Shown here piece by piece: positions 46,216 through 57,622 of a stretch of 64,000 bases of DNA. The notes beneath the pieces were generated by a model, which did no database searches, was not told the DNA's origin, and worked only from the letters and a program-made list of their open reading frames with translations. Both the position numbers and the translations under genes were made by a program. How positions within the stretch are numbered: position 1 is the first letter of the stretch; every line of letters begins with the position of its first letter. Where the stretch lies: positions 3,922,823 through 3,986,822 of the forward strand of contig OZ025252.1 of NCBI GenBank assembly GCA_964019135.1, given 5' to 3'. This DNA is from Arenicola marina. Taxonomy: Eukaryota > Annelida > Polychaeta > Arenicolidae.

Positions 46216-48881
46216 TAGTTGATGGTACATATTGCTTATAAACCCTGCTAAGCATAGGTGGGGATTATTGCCGCACTACATTACTACAGTGCCGCCCATG
46301 CCATAGAGAGCATGTAGAGAACAAGAGACAAGTGAGAAATTGTTTGTGGTCATTGTCGTTTTTTGGTTAAAAAAGGCAGTCGATTGACACTGACTGTTAT
46401 GACCAATTCTGGGGTAAGGTATATGGAGGTTAATTACATTGACCCCAACATTCCGACACTGAGGATCTAAAAAAGCGACATTGATACAGATTTTTTTTTA
46501 AATCGCCACTGAACGTCGTAAAAATTCGACATTCGACCCTGAGAATTTTGAAAAATCGACACTGGATAGGCTACTGGACTCCCCCTTTCCAGATCCCTAA
46601 TATGGTTCAAGTTGGCACCTGACTGCACCAATTGCAATATTGTTATCTAGTTTCGCGCTGACTGACTGTATATATGTATATATTCTATAATAGAGTGGTG
46701 GTCAAGCGCCCGTGACGTCACGTACGAGCGCTGATGCTTATTCGTGATGCTTGAGACGGTTGTGCTGCTTAAGGAGGTCGTAGGGCATGAGTTTCTGTTT
46801 TAAAAATAGCAGTAGCTTTAATTGTAACGTATTTGTCTCAATCGGATATTTCTTCCGCCATGGCACAAACACTATAATGATTAAACCAAATCGTCGCCAA
46901 GAAGATCTAGTTGGCCTAATTTAATCAACTCGTCATCTAGAAGACTTAATAAATCAACCAAATCGTCGTCAACTAGTTCAAAGGTCTTATAATTGAATCA
47001 ACTCGTGACATATAACAGACCACTGATTTAACCAAATCTTCAAAAAGAAGGTTCAACGATTGACCAACGTGTGACCTGGAAGGTCCAATTATCAGGATGT
47101 TTATCAGGATGATCAAGATGTACGCCAACGCGCTCTGAGGCGAAGGTTCCCGCCACTCCCGGGGTCCCGAAAGGTGGGATTTACCCACAGGGGCGCACCA
47201 CGTGTCTCAGGGGGTACATTAATTGCAGGTGAGTAAGTGTGTAATATTGTAGAAATCTGCTAGGGGTGGGTGGTCTCTTGGTATCTCTTGATGCCTGAGA
47301 GAGCTGTCATTTGTGATAAAAGAAGATATTGTAAAACTTGCGACCGGGGGGTGAAGGGTGGTGGGGTGGGGGGGGCTGAAAATATACGTTCATAGAGCGG
47401 TTTTGCCGGGAATAAAGAAAAAACTGAGCGGGTTTGTCGAGACAAAAAAAAACCGAGCGGGTCTGTGTGGAACTATGACATATAGTGAGCCAACGGAAAA
47501 AATATCCTGAAATGTGCGTCCATGGAGCGGGTTTGCCGCGAATAAAGAATAAACCGAACGGGTTTGCCGGGGAAAAAATAAACTGAGCGGGTCTGTATGG
47601 AACTGCGACATAAAGCGAGTATGTATGGCTGCGACATAGAGGGAGTCAACGGAATAAAACGGATTTTGAAGAGAAAAATGGAGGTGCCAAACCCAGCAAT
47701 GTATTAATGCCCCCGCCCCCCCTCCCCCCAATCCCGAGAGTTTATTTTCAAGTAGCTTCTGTTCTCGTTTTCCAGTAGGTCTACTGAAGTGTCTCATTCC
47801 TTTGTTAAGCGTGCAAGGGTCTTCCTAACCAAAGCAGACATAATAGAGCAAAAAAAAGTGTTGGCTTTCGTTAATTAAAGTGTTCGTACCACGCCAAGAC
47901 AACTTTAGCTCATATTAATCTTCTGTGTATCCGCGCTTATATTATCAAGCGGTAACGCCCCAAATAGTAGAAGGGCATACTTTTTCCACTTGTTTTCGCA
48001 CTGACCAATTTAACTTCTGAGAGCGAGGAAAGTGACGTCAAAGGGGAATACAAACGCACGTGCTTTTATATTGAGACTCAGATTATGTCTGCTCATTGGC
48101 TTGAACTCAACGAAAAGCACTCAACCATGAGAACCATACACGCCCTCGACCACAGATGTCTACGCACTGCATCAAAGCTCACCTGTCAATCTTGTGACAT
48201 CATTGGGGAATTTTCAAAAAACGCTTAGATGCAATGCTCCCAGAAATAAACCCGCCGGACCTCACTTTTGCTACTTTGACGAACCCGTTTATAGTGATAT
48301 CGTGGAATAAAAACTGTAAACTTCCATTAAAACAAATTGTTATTTGTTTATCTTTTCTAAACCAAGTTAACTCTGAGCAAGAGAAAATCGTGGCACGAAC
48401 ACTTTAAGAAACCATACGCATACATAGCCGTAATAATTTTCTTTGGGTGAACGCCGGTTTCAACCTTTAGAACGGAAAATTATTCTCTTGAATGGTTACG
48501 TTATGATTTAAATGACCTGCAATCTCCAGACGGAAGAGGGCGCTAGCGCTGTCAGCGTCGAGGTTTTGCGATGATGTCATGATCACTGTGAACTGTCCGC
48601 CCTGTTGAATAGCATTATTGTAATGTTCCAAAGCGTACACGTTTACAGTTAATGCTCTATGAAGAATCGTTTATATTTTTATGGTTCACCATTTTAAGGA
48701 CCTTTTGCATTGTGGATGTTCGAGCGTATAAATCTAGATCTATGTACATTATTATTGTCGCGTTTTGCAAAGATCTAATAACTATTTTCTACTCGTATCT
48801 GGGTACCACACAGTGTTATGTTGATTGCGCTGGTCGCGCCACCAGTACGAGACTAAGCGAGATCTGTCAAAATCAGGGGCG
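46216..48881. other. Intergenic stretch upstream of FEZ
   Basis: No gene recognised. Degenerate 'aaccaaatcgtcgtc'-like repeats at 46885-47060 and a two-unit repeat at 47391-47640 are present. The last few hundred bases before 48882 should contain the FEZ promoter and 5' UTR, but no specific element is claimed. Confidence 0.4.
47391..47735. repeat. About 130-bp direct repeat pair plus poly-C tail
   Basis: Blocks such as 'gagcgggtttgccg-gaataaagaa', 'actgagcgggtctgt' and 'tggaact-cgacat' recur at 47391-47500 and 47524-47640. The following 'ccaaacccagcaatgta' plus C run also occurs at 35081-35118, so this is part of an interspersed family. Confidence 0.65.
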
Positions 48882-51800
48882 ATGAGGGACATGAAAATGG
48901 CGGAGCTACAGTTCGAAGCTCCCCTCGCAAAATTTGATGGTGACGAATGGAACGAATTCCATGATTTTCAAACAACTTCGGATATGGAAAACTCTAACAA
49001 AGGCAGCAGTAGCGGAGCTGCGGAGAAACAGGACCAAGCAGATGTGGATAATTTTAGTGAGACATTCTCCGGGTCCCTCGAAGATTTGGTGAATACATTT
49101 GACGAAAAAATCACCAAGTGCTTCTGTAATTATGAAGAATCGGTGGAGAAATTGGCGCCGGTACAAATCCGATCACAGGATGAAATAATGAACGATTGCG
49201 AGTAAGTTCTCTCAGAGAGTGGTTTGTGTAGGTTTCGAATCTTCCATGGATTAAAAACCAGACTTGTTTATGCTGCCATGGCATTGTTGGCATCTCGGCC
49301 GTCTGTCAGTCTGCTATCTGATGCCAGTCTGTCACCAGTCACTGAATCCAGTGTGCAACCTACTGCCCAGTACTGGAGGATGTCAACTGCAACGACCCAC
49401 TGGCAGTTACAACATTGGATGGATTTATCTATTCTATTCCAGCATAAATAAAACAGGCATCTTTATTATATATATTATAAGAATAATTATATAGATCTAA
49501 TGACTGCACAAATATTAATCTAACATAATGATAATATGGAAGTTGATCAGTTTACTTGGTTTACAGCTTTTATAATCCTATCCTACATCACCTTTATTAG
49601 GCTTTAACAGCTAAAATCTGTGTACATCAGCCATTTAATAATTTTATGCATCAGTTTTATTCGAGGTCTATACTAAAGTCGTATATTTATTATTAATGTA
49701 ATAGAGATCTTTTTAGAGTTTCTTGTATTGAAATGAATATATATTTGTCTAAGAGATCTTTAAAAGTTAGCTGGAAAAAATTATTTAGGAAAAGCTTTTG
49801 TCATTCTCCTCTTTTGATAACTTTGCTATTCAATCTAATATATAACCTAGTTGATACAGATTGCATATTGCTCTAACTAGAGTGACAAACAGCATGAAAT
49901 TTAATAAATATCAAAATATTACCTCTACAAATTAAGTTTATGAAAGATATCAATATTTTGCTCATAGTTTATATAGTACCTCCTTGACCTCTCTGCCTCC
50001 CTCTCCAGTTAATGTCAAAGGTATTACCACTTCAAAACCATATGCCAGGTATTTGGCTTGCATAAAGTTAGCTTTTGAGAGGTTTGAGTTGTGTTGACTT
50101 GGCAAAGATATTTTTATTATTTGTATCATGGTATATGACTTTTATGATATCAATATGATCAATTATAACAAGAGGAGAACTTCAGAGGTTAAGAAGGTAA
50201 TAAGCAACGTGAATATCTTGTATGAACATCATGACGCTAACAGAATATTGCCTGTTCACAGAAAATGGGGACTCAACTGAAGCGTTCAACAACAGTTCAA
50301 TTCATTCTCTGAGTCAAAATCAACTGAAAGCTACATTCACCTGTTTTTTTTGTCTACCACTCATTTTGTACACATAGTTATGGATTGCTGGTTATTGGTA
50401 CTCTTTTATTCTGATACAATGGTGATAACTTCATCTTAATTATTATATACATATTAATTGCTGTTACTGTTACAGTCACTGCTGCATACTGATTTTTGTC
50501 ATATATCCTATATCAGTCAGTGCTACATACTGATGATTATCATGATACTTGTACTATGCGCTGACTGGCTACCTACTGGTAGGTAAAAATGCCTCTGTAT
50601 TGCTTGTAAATTACTATCCATTCTATTTTTTTATCATTTTACACTCTTTCTTGAACCAGAGCATTTTTTTGTGGATGATTCTATCTCACATGAAATGTTC
50701 CCTCTTATCCTTATAGGTCGCCAGATCCTCTAAGGAATCTAAATCAGAAAATGTTAATTTTGTGTTCACAAACATCCTAAAAGTTGAGCTTTGGCCTTGT
50801 AGTTTGCGATTTGCCTGTGGCAAATTTGCTATAGAGTACATCTTTGGAATGTGTATATAATATATATGTTACAAGATGCCCCAACCAAAGAAGAGTTTTT
50901 GTGTGATAAGGGCCAGAATTCTTGGTAGGCTTGCCTTGGCTGCGTTGTGCTTTGCTTCATACCGAGTATTGCTACACCTGGGATATTCTGCGTAGGAGCC
51001 AGTGTTTTCACACACTACGCAGCAAATTGAAAACTGCCTCTGTACAGATAACTAATCTGATACATTCATGGTCAGTGATATAATCTCGATATATTAACCT
51101 GGTTACCATGCTTGTACCTGCAGCTTTAGTAATTCATGTGCGATGCCTTCATGTTGCAGTATGTGGTGGACAATCACAGGAAACTTTGGTAACATTTTAC
51201 CAATAGACTGGTCAAAAACCTATGCACGGCAGCTACAGGAAAAAGCACTTCATCTACCAGAGAAACAGGTCTGTATAATTGGCCACAGTAGTTAATTTGT
51301 AATGTAATGGATATATAGCAGTAGCAGATAGTAGACATGGCTAAGGAATTAGACCTTTATCATGTTTATTGACCTGTAAATGTACCTGTAAATGGCTTGA
51401 TAATTGTTGACCTAGTACAAGCTGCTGTGGTAACATTATGAACTCCTGCATTATTTCTAAATGTATCTTTAAGTATCTGTATATTTTGACATTTAAATCG
51501 TTATTCTTACTGAGGTCAACAGGAGCCAATGTGTCACTCTTGTTGAGGTCAGGAGCCAACATGTCTCCCCCTCATTAATGAGGTCACCAGTAGCCAATGT
51601 GTCTCATGAATGAAATCATCAGGAGCCAAGATGTATCCTCATAGTAGTCACCTTCACTCAATTTGTCTCCTTACATAGGTCACAAGGAGCCAATGTGACT
51701 CCTTACAGAGGTCACCCTGAGCCAATATGTGTCTTCATAGAGGTCACCTTCACTCATTGTCTCTCTTTTATGAGGTCATCAGGAGCTAAGATGTCTCCTT

Positions 51801-54800
51801 GCAGAGGTCACATTGAGCCAGTGTGTCTCCTTACAGAGAGTCTCTCGCAGGAACCACTACTCTCTTTACACCAGCAGGGGCCCGCCCGGTAGCTAAGTGA
51901 GTTAGAGCGCTCGCATTGAGTGCTCTGGCCATTGAGTGCCTAACGGCGCGTAGATCGGTGGTTCGAGCCCCGCTGTGGCCATGTCTTTGGTCGCAGGATA
52001 AAGATCCCATGTTCCTCTTCGCAAAGAATAGGGGGTTACATGGGACATGACTCCACTCTCCCGTTGTTCTCCCATCGACGCGATATGACCGAAAGTGGTT
52101 AAAGCGCCTTCAATATACAACCAACCAACTTTACACCAGAGTTCCGCCAGGAATCAGTCTTCCCGTTCAAGGATCACTTGGGCCACTTGGCGGTGGGGGG
52201 GGGGGGGGGGGGCGTCTAGACCCGTGCCCGGTGTCACTGTGGCGTGACTGTGCCGTGCCTCATGCAGTAATTACGTGGAGTGTTGGTCGGTAACGGGATC
52301 CCTGTTGTGACGTCACAAAACATGGCGTGACTGAAGGAGAATCTAATCCCATGGGGCCGCAGTTGGCATTGATTCCGAGGCACGGCCTGAGGTCACGTGG
52401 TGTATCAATGGATTCACCGGTGCTCGGGGCCACTCGGCGGGATAATGGAGATGGTTTGGCGAACACAAATCTGCACTATTGATCAGAGCATATGTATTAA
52501 TCATAAAACCATTGACACCCTGTAGAAACATACGTAAAATATATGTTTACAATGCTAAAGAAACTGCTTAGATGGCTTCGTCAAGGCGGTGATTTAACTG
52601 AAGCATATTCCACAATGAAGTCATTGGCTGCCAACCCAAATTCTCCTATATGATAGATAGGATAAGTATTTACTTTGACAAATGGATGATACATGATGAC
52701 AGTTTTTCAGAAAATAACGGCATCAAAAAAAGCATTAGGTCAATTATGTGTTGTCGAGGACGAACAAACTGAAGTGGAATGTCCTGTCATGTCCAAAACT
52801 TATTCAAATCATGCTGTGAGATTGTCAAAAAGGTTAAAATGCATTAGCTGGGTTAAGTGCATGTTGTTTCTTAGTTAGCTTCAGTTTGGTGATCCTTCCT
52901 GGTTGATCATCCTGGCCGACATTTAGGCTCAATTATTTTGACGCCCGCGCCAGATGATGTGCTCTCAGCCTCACTCCAAGCTTATGGCCAGGCAGAGGTT
53001 AATTCGTCCGACTGAATCCAACATATTATATCGGGCTCCCCGATATAATATGTTGGATTCAGTCGGACGAACCTGAACCCATCTAATGGATGCAGTCTTT
53101 TTGTCTGTCGCGTCTCTCTGTTGATAAAACGTGCGACGACATTTCCGCCCCTTTATGCCGACAAGCGCCCTTGGGTGGACTCCCCAGGGTTACCGCAGTG
53201 AACCCGAGAGGGGAGTCGCTGATTGTTTGTTTCTTTAGACACGTGACTCGAGGGACGTTTTGTGTCTGTCTCCAGTGCCACGTGGAACAACTGATAGAAG
53301 GCAGCTTGCGCGACATGTTGCTAAGACTTATTGAGCGTGCCGTCAAGAAATCATGAAATTCTTGTATGCTATTACTTATATACAAATATTAAAGTCGGCA
53401 CTGTTGGACCAAGCAACCTGTTAGGTGATACCTAGTTTGGCAATTGTGTTTGTTTCGGCGCAGTAGAATTTAGCTATAAATATATATGTGTAATTGCAGA
53501 TATACTCTGGGGGTTTTATCGGGTACAGCGTAAGGTGGTGAGGTGATGGCATTTGCTGCGAGGTTGATAAGCCGCTTATGTTCACGAGATTAGCTTTGAT
53601 TTCTACGGCAGGTGACAATGCCTACCGTGAGTCAGCTTCCGGTTGGACAACGGCGCTATAGTACAGACGGTGTAGTAGTGCCTCTAGTGTAGTATTGATG
53701 TAGCATTTGTAGCATAAGTCACGCTGTGGGTGTGTGGCTCTTAGCGCCACACCTGAAACATTTATAGTAGCAGCAAAACGGCGTAAGGCTTTCAAATGGA
53801 AATGTCAAATATGGATGTCCTTGTCGCCCACGTAAAAGCTTCGGGTAAAGAGGATATCAATATATGCCACTCTGTACATCGTCAACAACACACGGCAGTT
53901 CAGCAAAGAGTTAATGCTCGACTTGGACCCAAATGGCCGCGAAATAGCGGGGACCAGTTTCCACTCCATATTTCACCTGGAAATGAAACGTAGCTGCTTT
54001 TAAGCCGCTTTTTGTGCTCGTCAAGGGTAAATTGGGCCAAATAAGCCTACTGGGACGATGCAATGGGTTTGGGTGAAACTTGCGCCAGATCCTGGGGCCA
54101 GGGTTCGAACCCACGCCCTTTTTATCTGCAGCTCAGCCTGCTCACCAGCGGATCTAGGGCGGCTCCTATTATACCGGCATCCGTGCTGCGAGAGCAGCCT
54201 TATGTGTAGCATGAGGCTACGATCATTTATTCACACGGTCTGTTAGTTCCCTTGTGTCTGGCTGAATGAATTTGTATCTCTTCTGGCGGAGGGGGAAGCG
54301 CATTGGCTGTTCTCGGTCACCTGTTCCTTCTGGCCAGCCGAGCGGGATCGGTTTTGCTGCCATTCAGGCTTCTATTTATCTTATTTACCTTCTTTATGTC
54401 CACGTGCCGTCTATTTTCCGGTGGGAAGGACTCACTGCTTTTTGCTGCCACGTGTCTTGGATGACCCCCAGACCGTGTCTGATGAATACATGTGTGTATA
54501 TGTCCCGGTGTGGTCCCTATCTCAGTTGATATGCTAGCTGCATACGCTATAATATCGGACACGGGTGTCCAATAATGTCTCCCTACAAGAGTTTATATTG
54601 CGGATGACGGGACACGTGGCGTGCCATATTGTACTCTCCTCCAATGGCTGTTGTTGCGGCGTGTGTGTCTCAATTCCCTTGTCGCTCGTTTAGAGATAGA
54701 TGGTTTTTCTGGGGGGTTTTGTTGTTGTCACAACTGGGTGGGCTACAGCTGCTGCCTTGGGGGGCACACTCGCACCGCGGCCAGACGGCTCTGTCATTGT

Positions 54801-57622
54801 GGCGACTTATCAATTACAATGGAGGTCTATTCCACTATGGTGGAAATATATCCATTACGATGGAGATATATCCATGAAAATGGAGACATATTCCCATTAC
54901 GTTGGAATTGTAATCATGGCAATGGAGATGTTTCCATTACGTTGAAGACGTATTCCATATGAAGGAGAGGTATCTATGACGATGGAGATGTATCCATGAC
55001 GATGGAGAGGTATCTATGACGATGGAGATGTATCCATGACGATGGGGATGTATCCATGAAGATGGAGATGTAACCATGACGATGGAGATGTATCCATGTC
55101 GATGGGGATGTATCCATGACGATAAAGATGTATCGATTACGATGGAGACGTATTCTCTATTATGGAGATGTCTCCATGGGAATGGAGATGTATCCATGAC
55201 GACGAAGAGGTATCCATGACGATGATGGAGATGCATCTGTTGTAGTGGTGAACATCCCATTATTCATGATTTTATTATCTTAGTTAAATAAAGGGATTAC
55301 AGCTACATTCGGTTCTCCAGCAAACGCGGTGAGATCAAGCTGTAGCAGGATCTCACCAGTGGATTCAGCGAGTTAATCATGTAGTCTGTGTGTTTGACGC
55401 CACGTTGTCTTCTTGCCCCACAGGAGTGCGAGTCCCCTGACCTTGACCTCTCTGACGACGAGGAGCTGTCGCAAGCCTTCGACATGCATTCGCTGATCAT
55501 CTCCAGCCTGCAGCAAGAACCGCTCTTCACCGCCGACCAGGTCATCAACGAGATAGAGGGCATGATGGAGGTGGGTCCGTCATAGGTTAACAACGAGATA
55601 GAGGGTGTGATGGAGGTGGGTCCGTCATAGGTTAACAACGAGATAGAGGGCATGATGGAGGTGGGTCCGTCATAGGTTAACAGCGAGATAGAGGGCATGA
55701 TGGAGGTGGGTCCGTCATAGGTTAACAACGAGATAGAGGGCATGATGGAGGTGGGTCCGTCATAGGTTAACAGCGAGATAGAGGGCATGATGGAGGTGGG
55801 TCCGTCATAGGTTAACAACGAGATAGAGGGCATGATGGAGGTGGTCCGTCATAGGTTAACAACAAGATAGAGGGCATGATGGAGGTGGGTCCGTCATAGG
55901 TTAACAGCGAGATAGAGGGCATGATGGAGGTGGGTCTGTCATAGGTTAACAACGAGATAGAGGGCATGATGGAGGTGGGTCTGTCATAGGTTAACAACGA
56001 GATAGAGGGCATGATGGAGGTGGGTCTGTCATAGGTTAACAACGAGATAGAGGACATGATGGAGGTGGGTCCGTCATAGGGTGACAACGAGATAGAGGGC
56101 ATGATGGAGGTGGGTCCGTCATAGGTTAACAACGAGATAGAGGGCATGATGGAGGTGGGTCCGTCATAGGTTAACAACGAGATAGAGGACATGATGGAGG
56201 TGGGTCTGTCATAGGTTAACAGCGAGATAGAGGGCATGATGGAGGTGGGTCCGTCATAGGTTAACAACGAGATAGAGGGCATGATTGAGGTGGGTCCGTC
56301 ATAGGTTAACAACGAGATAGAGGGCATGATGGAGGTGGGTCTGTCATAGGTTAACAACGAGATAGAGGGCATGATGGAGGTGGGTCCGTCATAGGTTAAC
56401 AACGAGATAGAGGGCATGATGGAGGTGGGTCCGTCATAGGTTAACAACGAGATAGAGGGCATGATGGAGGTGGGTCCGTCATAGGTTAACAACGAGATAG
56501 AGGACATGATGGAGGTGGGTCTGTCATAGGGGGACAACGAGATAGAGGACATGATGGAGGTGGGTCCGTCATAGGTTAACAACGAGATAGAGGGCATGAT
56601 GGAGGTGGGTCCGTCATAGGTTAACAACGAGATAGAGGGCATGATGGAGGTGGGTCCGTCATAGGTTAACAACGAGATAGAGGGCATGATGGAGGTGGGT
56701 CCGTCATAGGGTGACAGCGAGATAGAGGGCATGATGGAGGTGGGTCCGTCATAGGTTAACAACGAGATAGAGGGCATGATGGAGGTGGGTCTGTCATAGG
56801 GTGACAACGAGATAGAGGGCATGATGGAGGTGGGTCCGTCATAGGGTGACAGCGAGATAGAGGGCATGATGGAGGTGGGTCCGTCATAGGGTGACAGCGA
56901 GATAGAGGGCATGATGGAGGTGGGTCCGTCATAGGTTAACAACGAGATAGAGGGCATGATGGAGGTGGGTCCGTCATAGGTTAACAGCGAGATAGAGGGC
57001 ATGATGGAGGTGGGTCCGTCATAGGTTAACAACGAGATAGAGGGCATGATGGAGGTGGGTCCGTCATAGGGTGACAGCGAGATAGAGGGCATGATGGAGG
57101 TGGGTCCGTCATAGGGTGACAGCGAGATAGAGGGCATGATGGAGGTGGGTCCGTCATAGGTTAACAACGAGATAGAGGGCATGATGGAGGTGGGTCCGTC
57201 ATAGGTTAACAGCGAGATAGAGGGCGTGATGGAGGTGGGTCCGTCATAGGTTAACAACGAGATAGAGGGCATGATGGAGGTGGGTCCGTCATTGGTTAAC
57301 AACGAGATAGAGGGCATGATGGAGGTGGGTCCATCATAGGTTAAACATTTCGCGAATCTCCGTAGTTACTGTGTTCGGTATGCGAATCCCATATACGTGG
57401 TTTGCCTCCTGAGACTGATTCTATATGCGGAACCAAATCAGACCGATTTGTTTTCGTTTCCTGTCACTGATGACGCGGTATTTGCCTGGTTTTCCCTGCA
57501 GGACAGCGACTGCCCGTCGCCAGGGAGCACGCCTTCCACCTCGGACGTGCTGTCGGCCGCCTCCACCGAGCTGCTCCACCTCAAGGAGAAGGCCATGGAG
57601 TCCGGGGTCACCGTCGAGGACA
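48882..57622 (+). CDS. FEZ: FEZ (fasciculation and elongation zeta / UNC-76) N-terminal half
   Basis: Four exons with matching phases: 48882-49201, 51160-51268, 55424-55570, 57502-57622, encoding residues 1-232 and then a phase-1 donor (GACA then GTAAGT). Family landmarks in order: FEAPLAKF near the start; SLEDLVNTFDEKITKCF at about 68-85 (FEZ1 has a very similar DLVNEFDEKL block); WTITGNFGNILPIDW in exon 2; EPLFTADQVINEIEGMME at 175-192 (FEZ1 EPLLTADQVIEEIEEMM). ATGs at 48891 and 48897 are alternative starts. FEZ proteins are largely disordered kinesin-1 adaptors for axonal vesicle transport; the C-terminal coiled coil expected next is not seen before 64000, so the gene probably continues past the right edge. 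Intron 3 is almost wholly a 45-bp tandem array made from the end of exon 3. Introns 1 and 2 hold a 20-bp array, a degenerate repeat and a SINE. Confidence 0.93.
51508..51845. repeat. Degenerate tandem repeat of about 40 bp in FEZ intron 2
   Basis: Variants of 'gaggtcaccaggagccaatg' followed by 'tgtctcctta' repeat about eight times with much divergence. Confidence 0.75.
51875..52128 (+). mobile_element. tRNA-derived SINE with 11-bp target duplication
   Basis: The head is tRNA-like: an A-box-like tagctaagtgagttagagcg at 51890-51909 and a B box ggttcgagccc at 51960-51970, followed by a tRNA-unrelated body and an 'aaccaaccaa' tail. A perfect direct repeat ctttacaccag flanks it (51864-51874 and 52129-52139). 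It sits in FEZ intron 2. An intact tRNA is not possible because the arms do not fold as a normal cloverleaf (extra sequence between the boxes). Confidence 0.85.
53003..53071. repeat. Perfect 33-bp palindrome (hairpin) with 3-nt loop
   Basis: Arm 1 (53003-53035, starting ttcgtccgactgaatcc) is exactly complementary to arm 2 (53039-53071), with loop ctc. No T tract or neighbouring gene end suggests a terminator; it lies in FEZ intron 2. Confidence 0.9.
54020..54200 (-). mobile_element. Possible tRNA-derived SINE, reverse orientation
   Basis: On the minus strand, gtgggttcgaaccctgg is a B-box-like element, preceded by 'tagatccgctggtgagcagg' which could be an A-box relative. No flanking duplication found. 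Confidence 0.4.
54815..55245. repeat. 20-bp tandem repeat upstream of FEZ exon 3
   Basis: Units of gatggagatgtatccatgac, degenerate in the left third (54815-54960), regular in 54970-55240. It ends about 180 bp before exon 3. Confidence 0.9.
55541..57339 (+). repeat. 45-bp minisatellite, 40 units, seeded from FEZ exon 3 and its 5' splice site
   Basis: Unit 1 (55541-55585) is the last 30 nt of FEZ exon 3 (codons VINEIEGMME) plus the first 15 nt of intron 3 (gtgggtccgtcatag). Units 2-40 repeat it as gttaacaacgagatagaggg then catgatggaggtgggtccgt then catag. Total length is 1799 nt, which is 40 x 45 minus one base, matching a single-base loss at about 55844. Thus nearly every unit carries the exon end with the splice donor GAG then GTGGGT, and an in-frame TAG. 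The array covers 55571-57339 of intron 3 (55571-57501). Variants are 'aacaac/aacagc', 'gttaac/ggtgac' and 'ggtccg/ggtctg', shared between neighbouring units. On the minus strand the array is open for 501 codons only because of repetition. Confidence 0.97.

Noticed and set aside
45680-46241. Plus-strand frames with YYLYTRWFILLIH repeats
   Set aside because: Translation of the 25-bp minisatellite.
51877-51975. tRNA gene
   Set aside because: A and B boxes are present but spacing and arms do not fit a cloverleaf; target duplication and tail show a SINE.
53003-53071. Rho-independent-type terminator
   Set aside because: Bacterial terminators are not expected in a nuclear animal genome and there is no T tract.
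55812-57317. 501-aa minus-strand open frame of 15-aa repeats
   Set aside because: Antisense reading of the FEZ-derived 45-bp array; open only because the unit lacks minus-strand stops.
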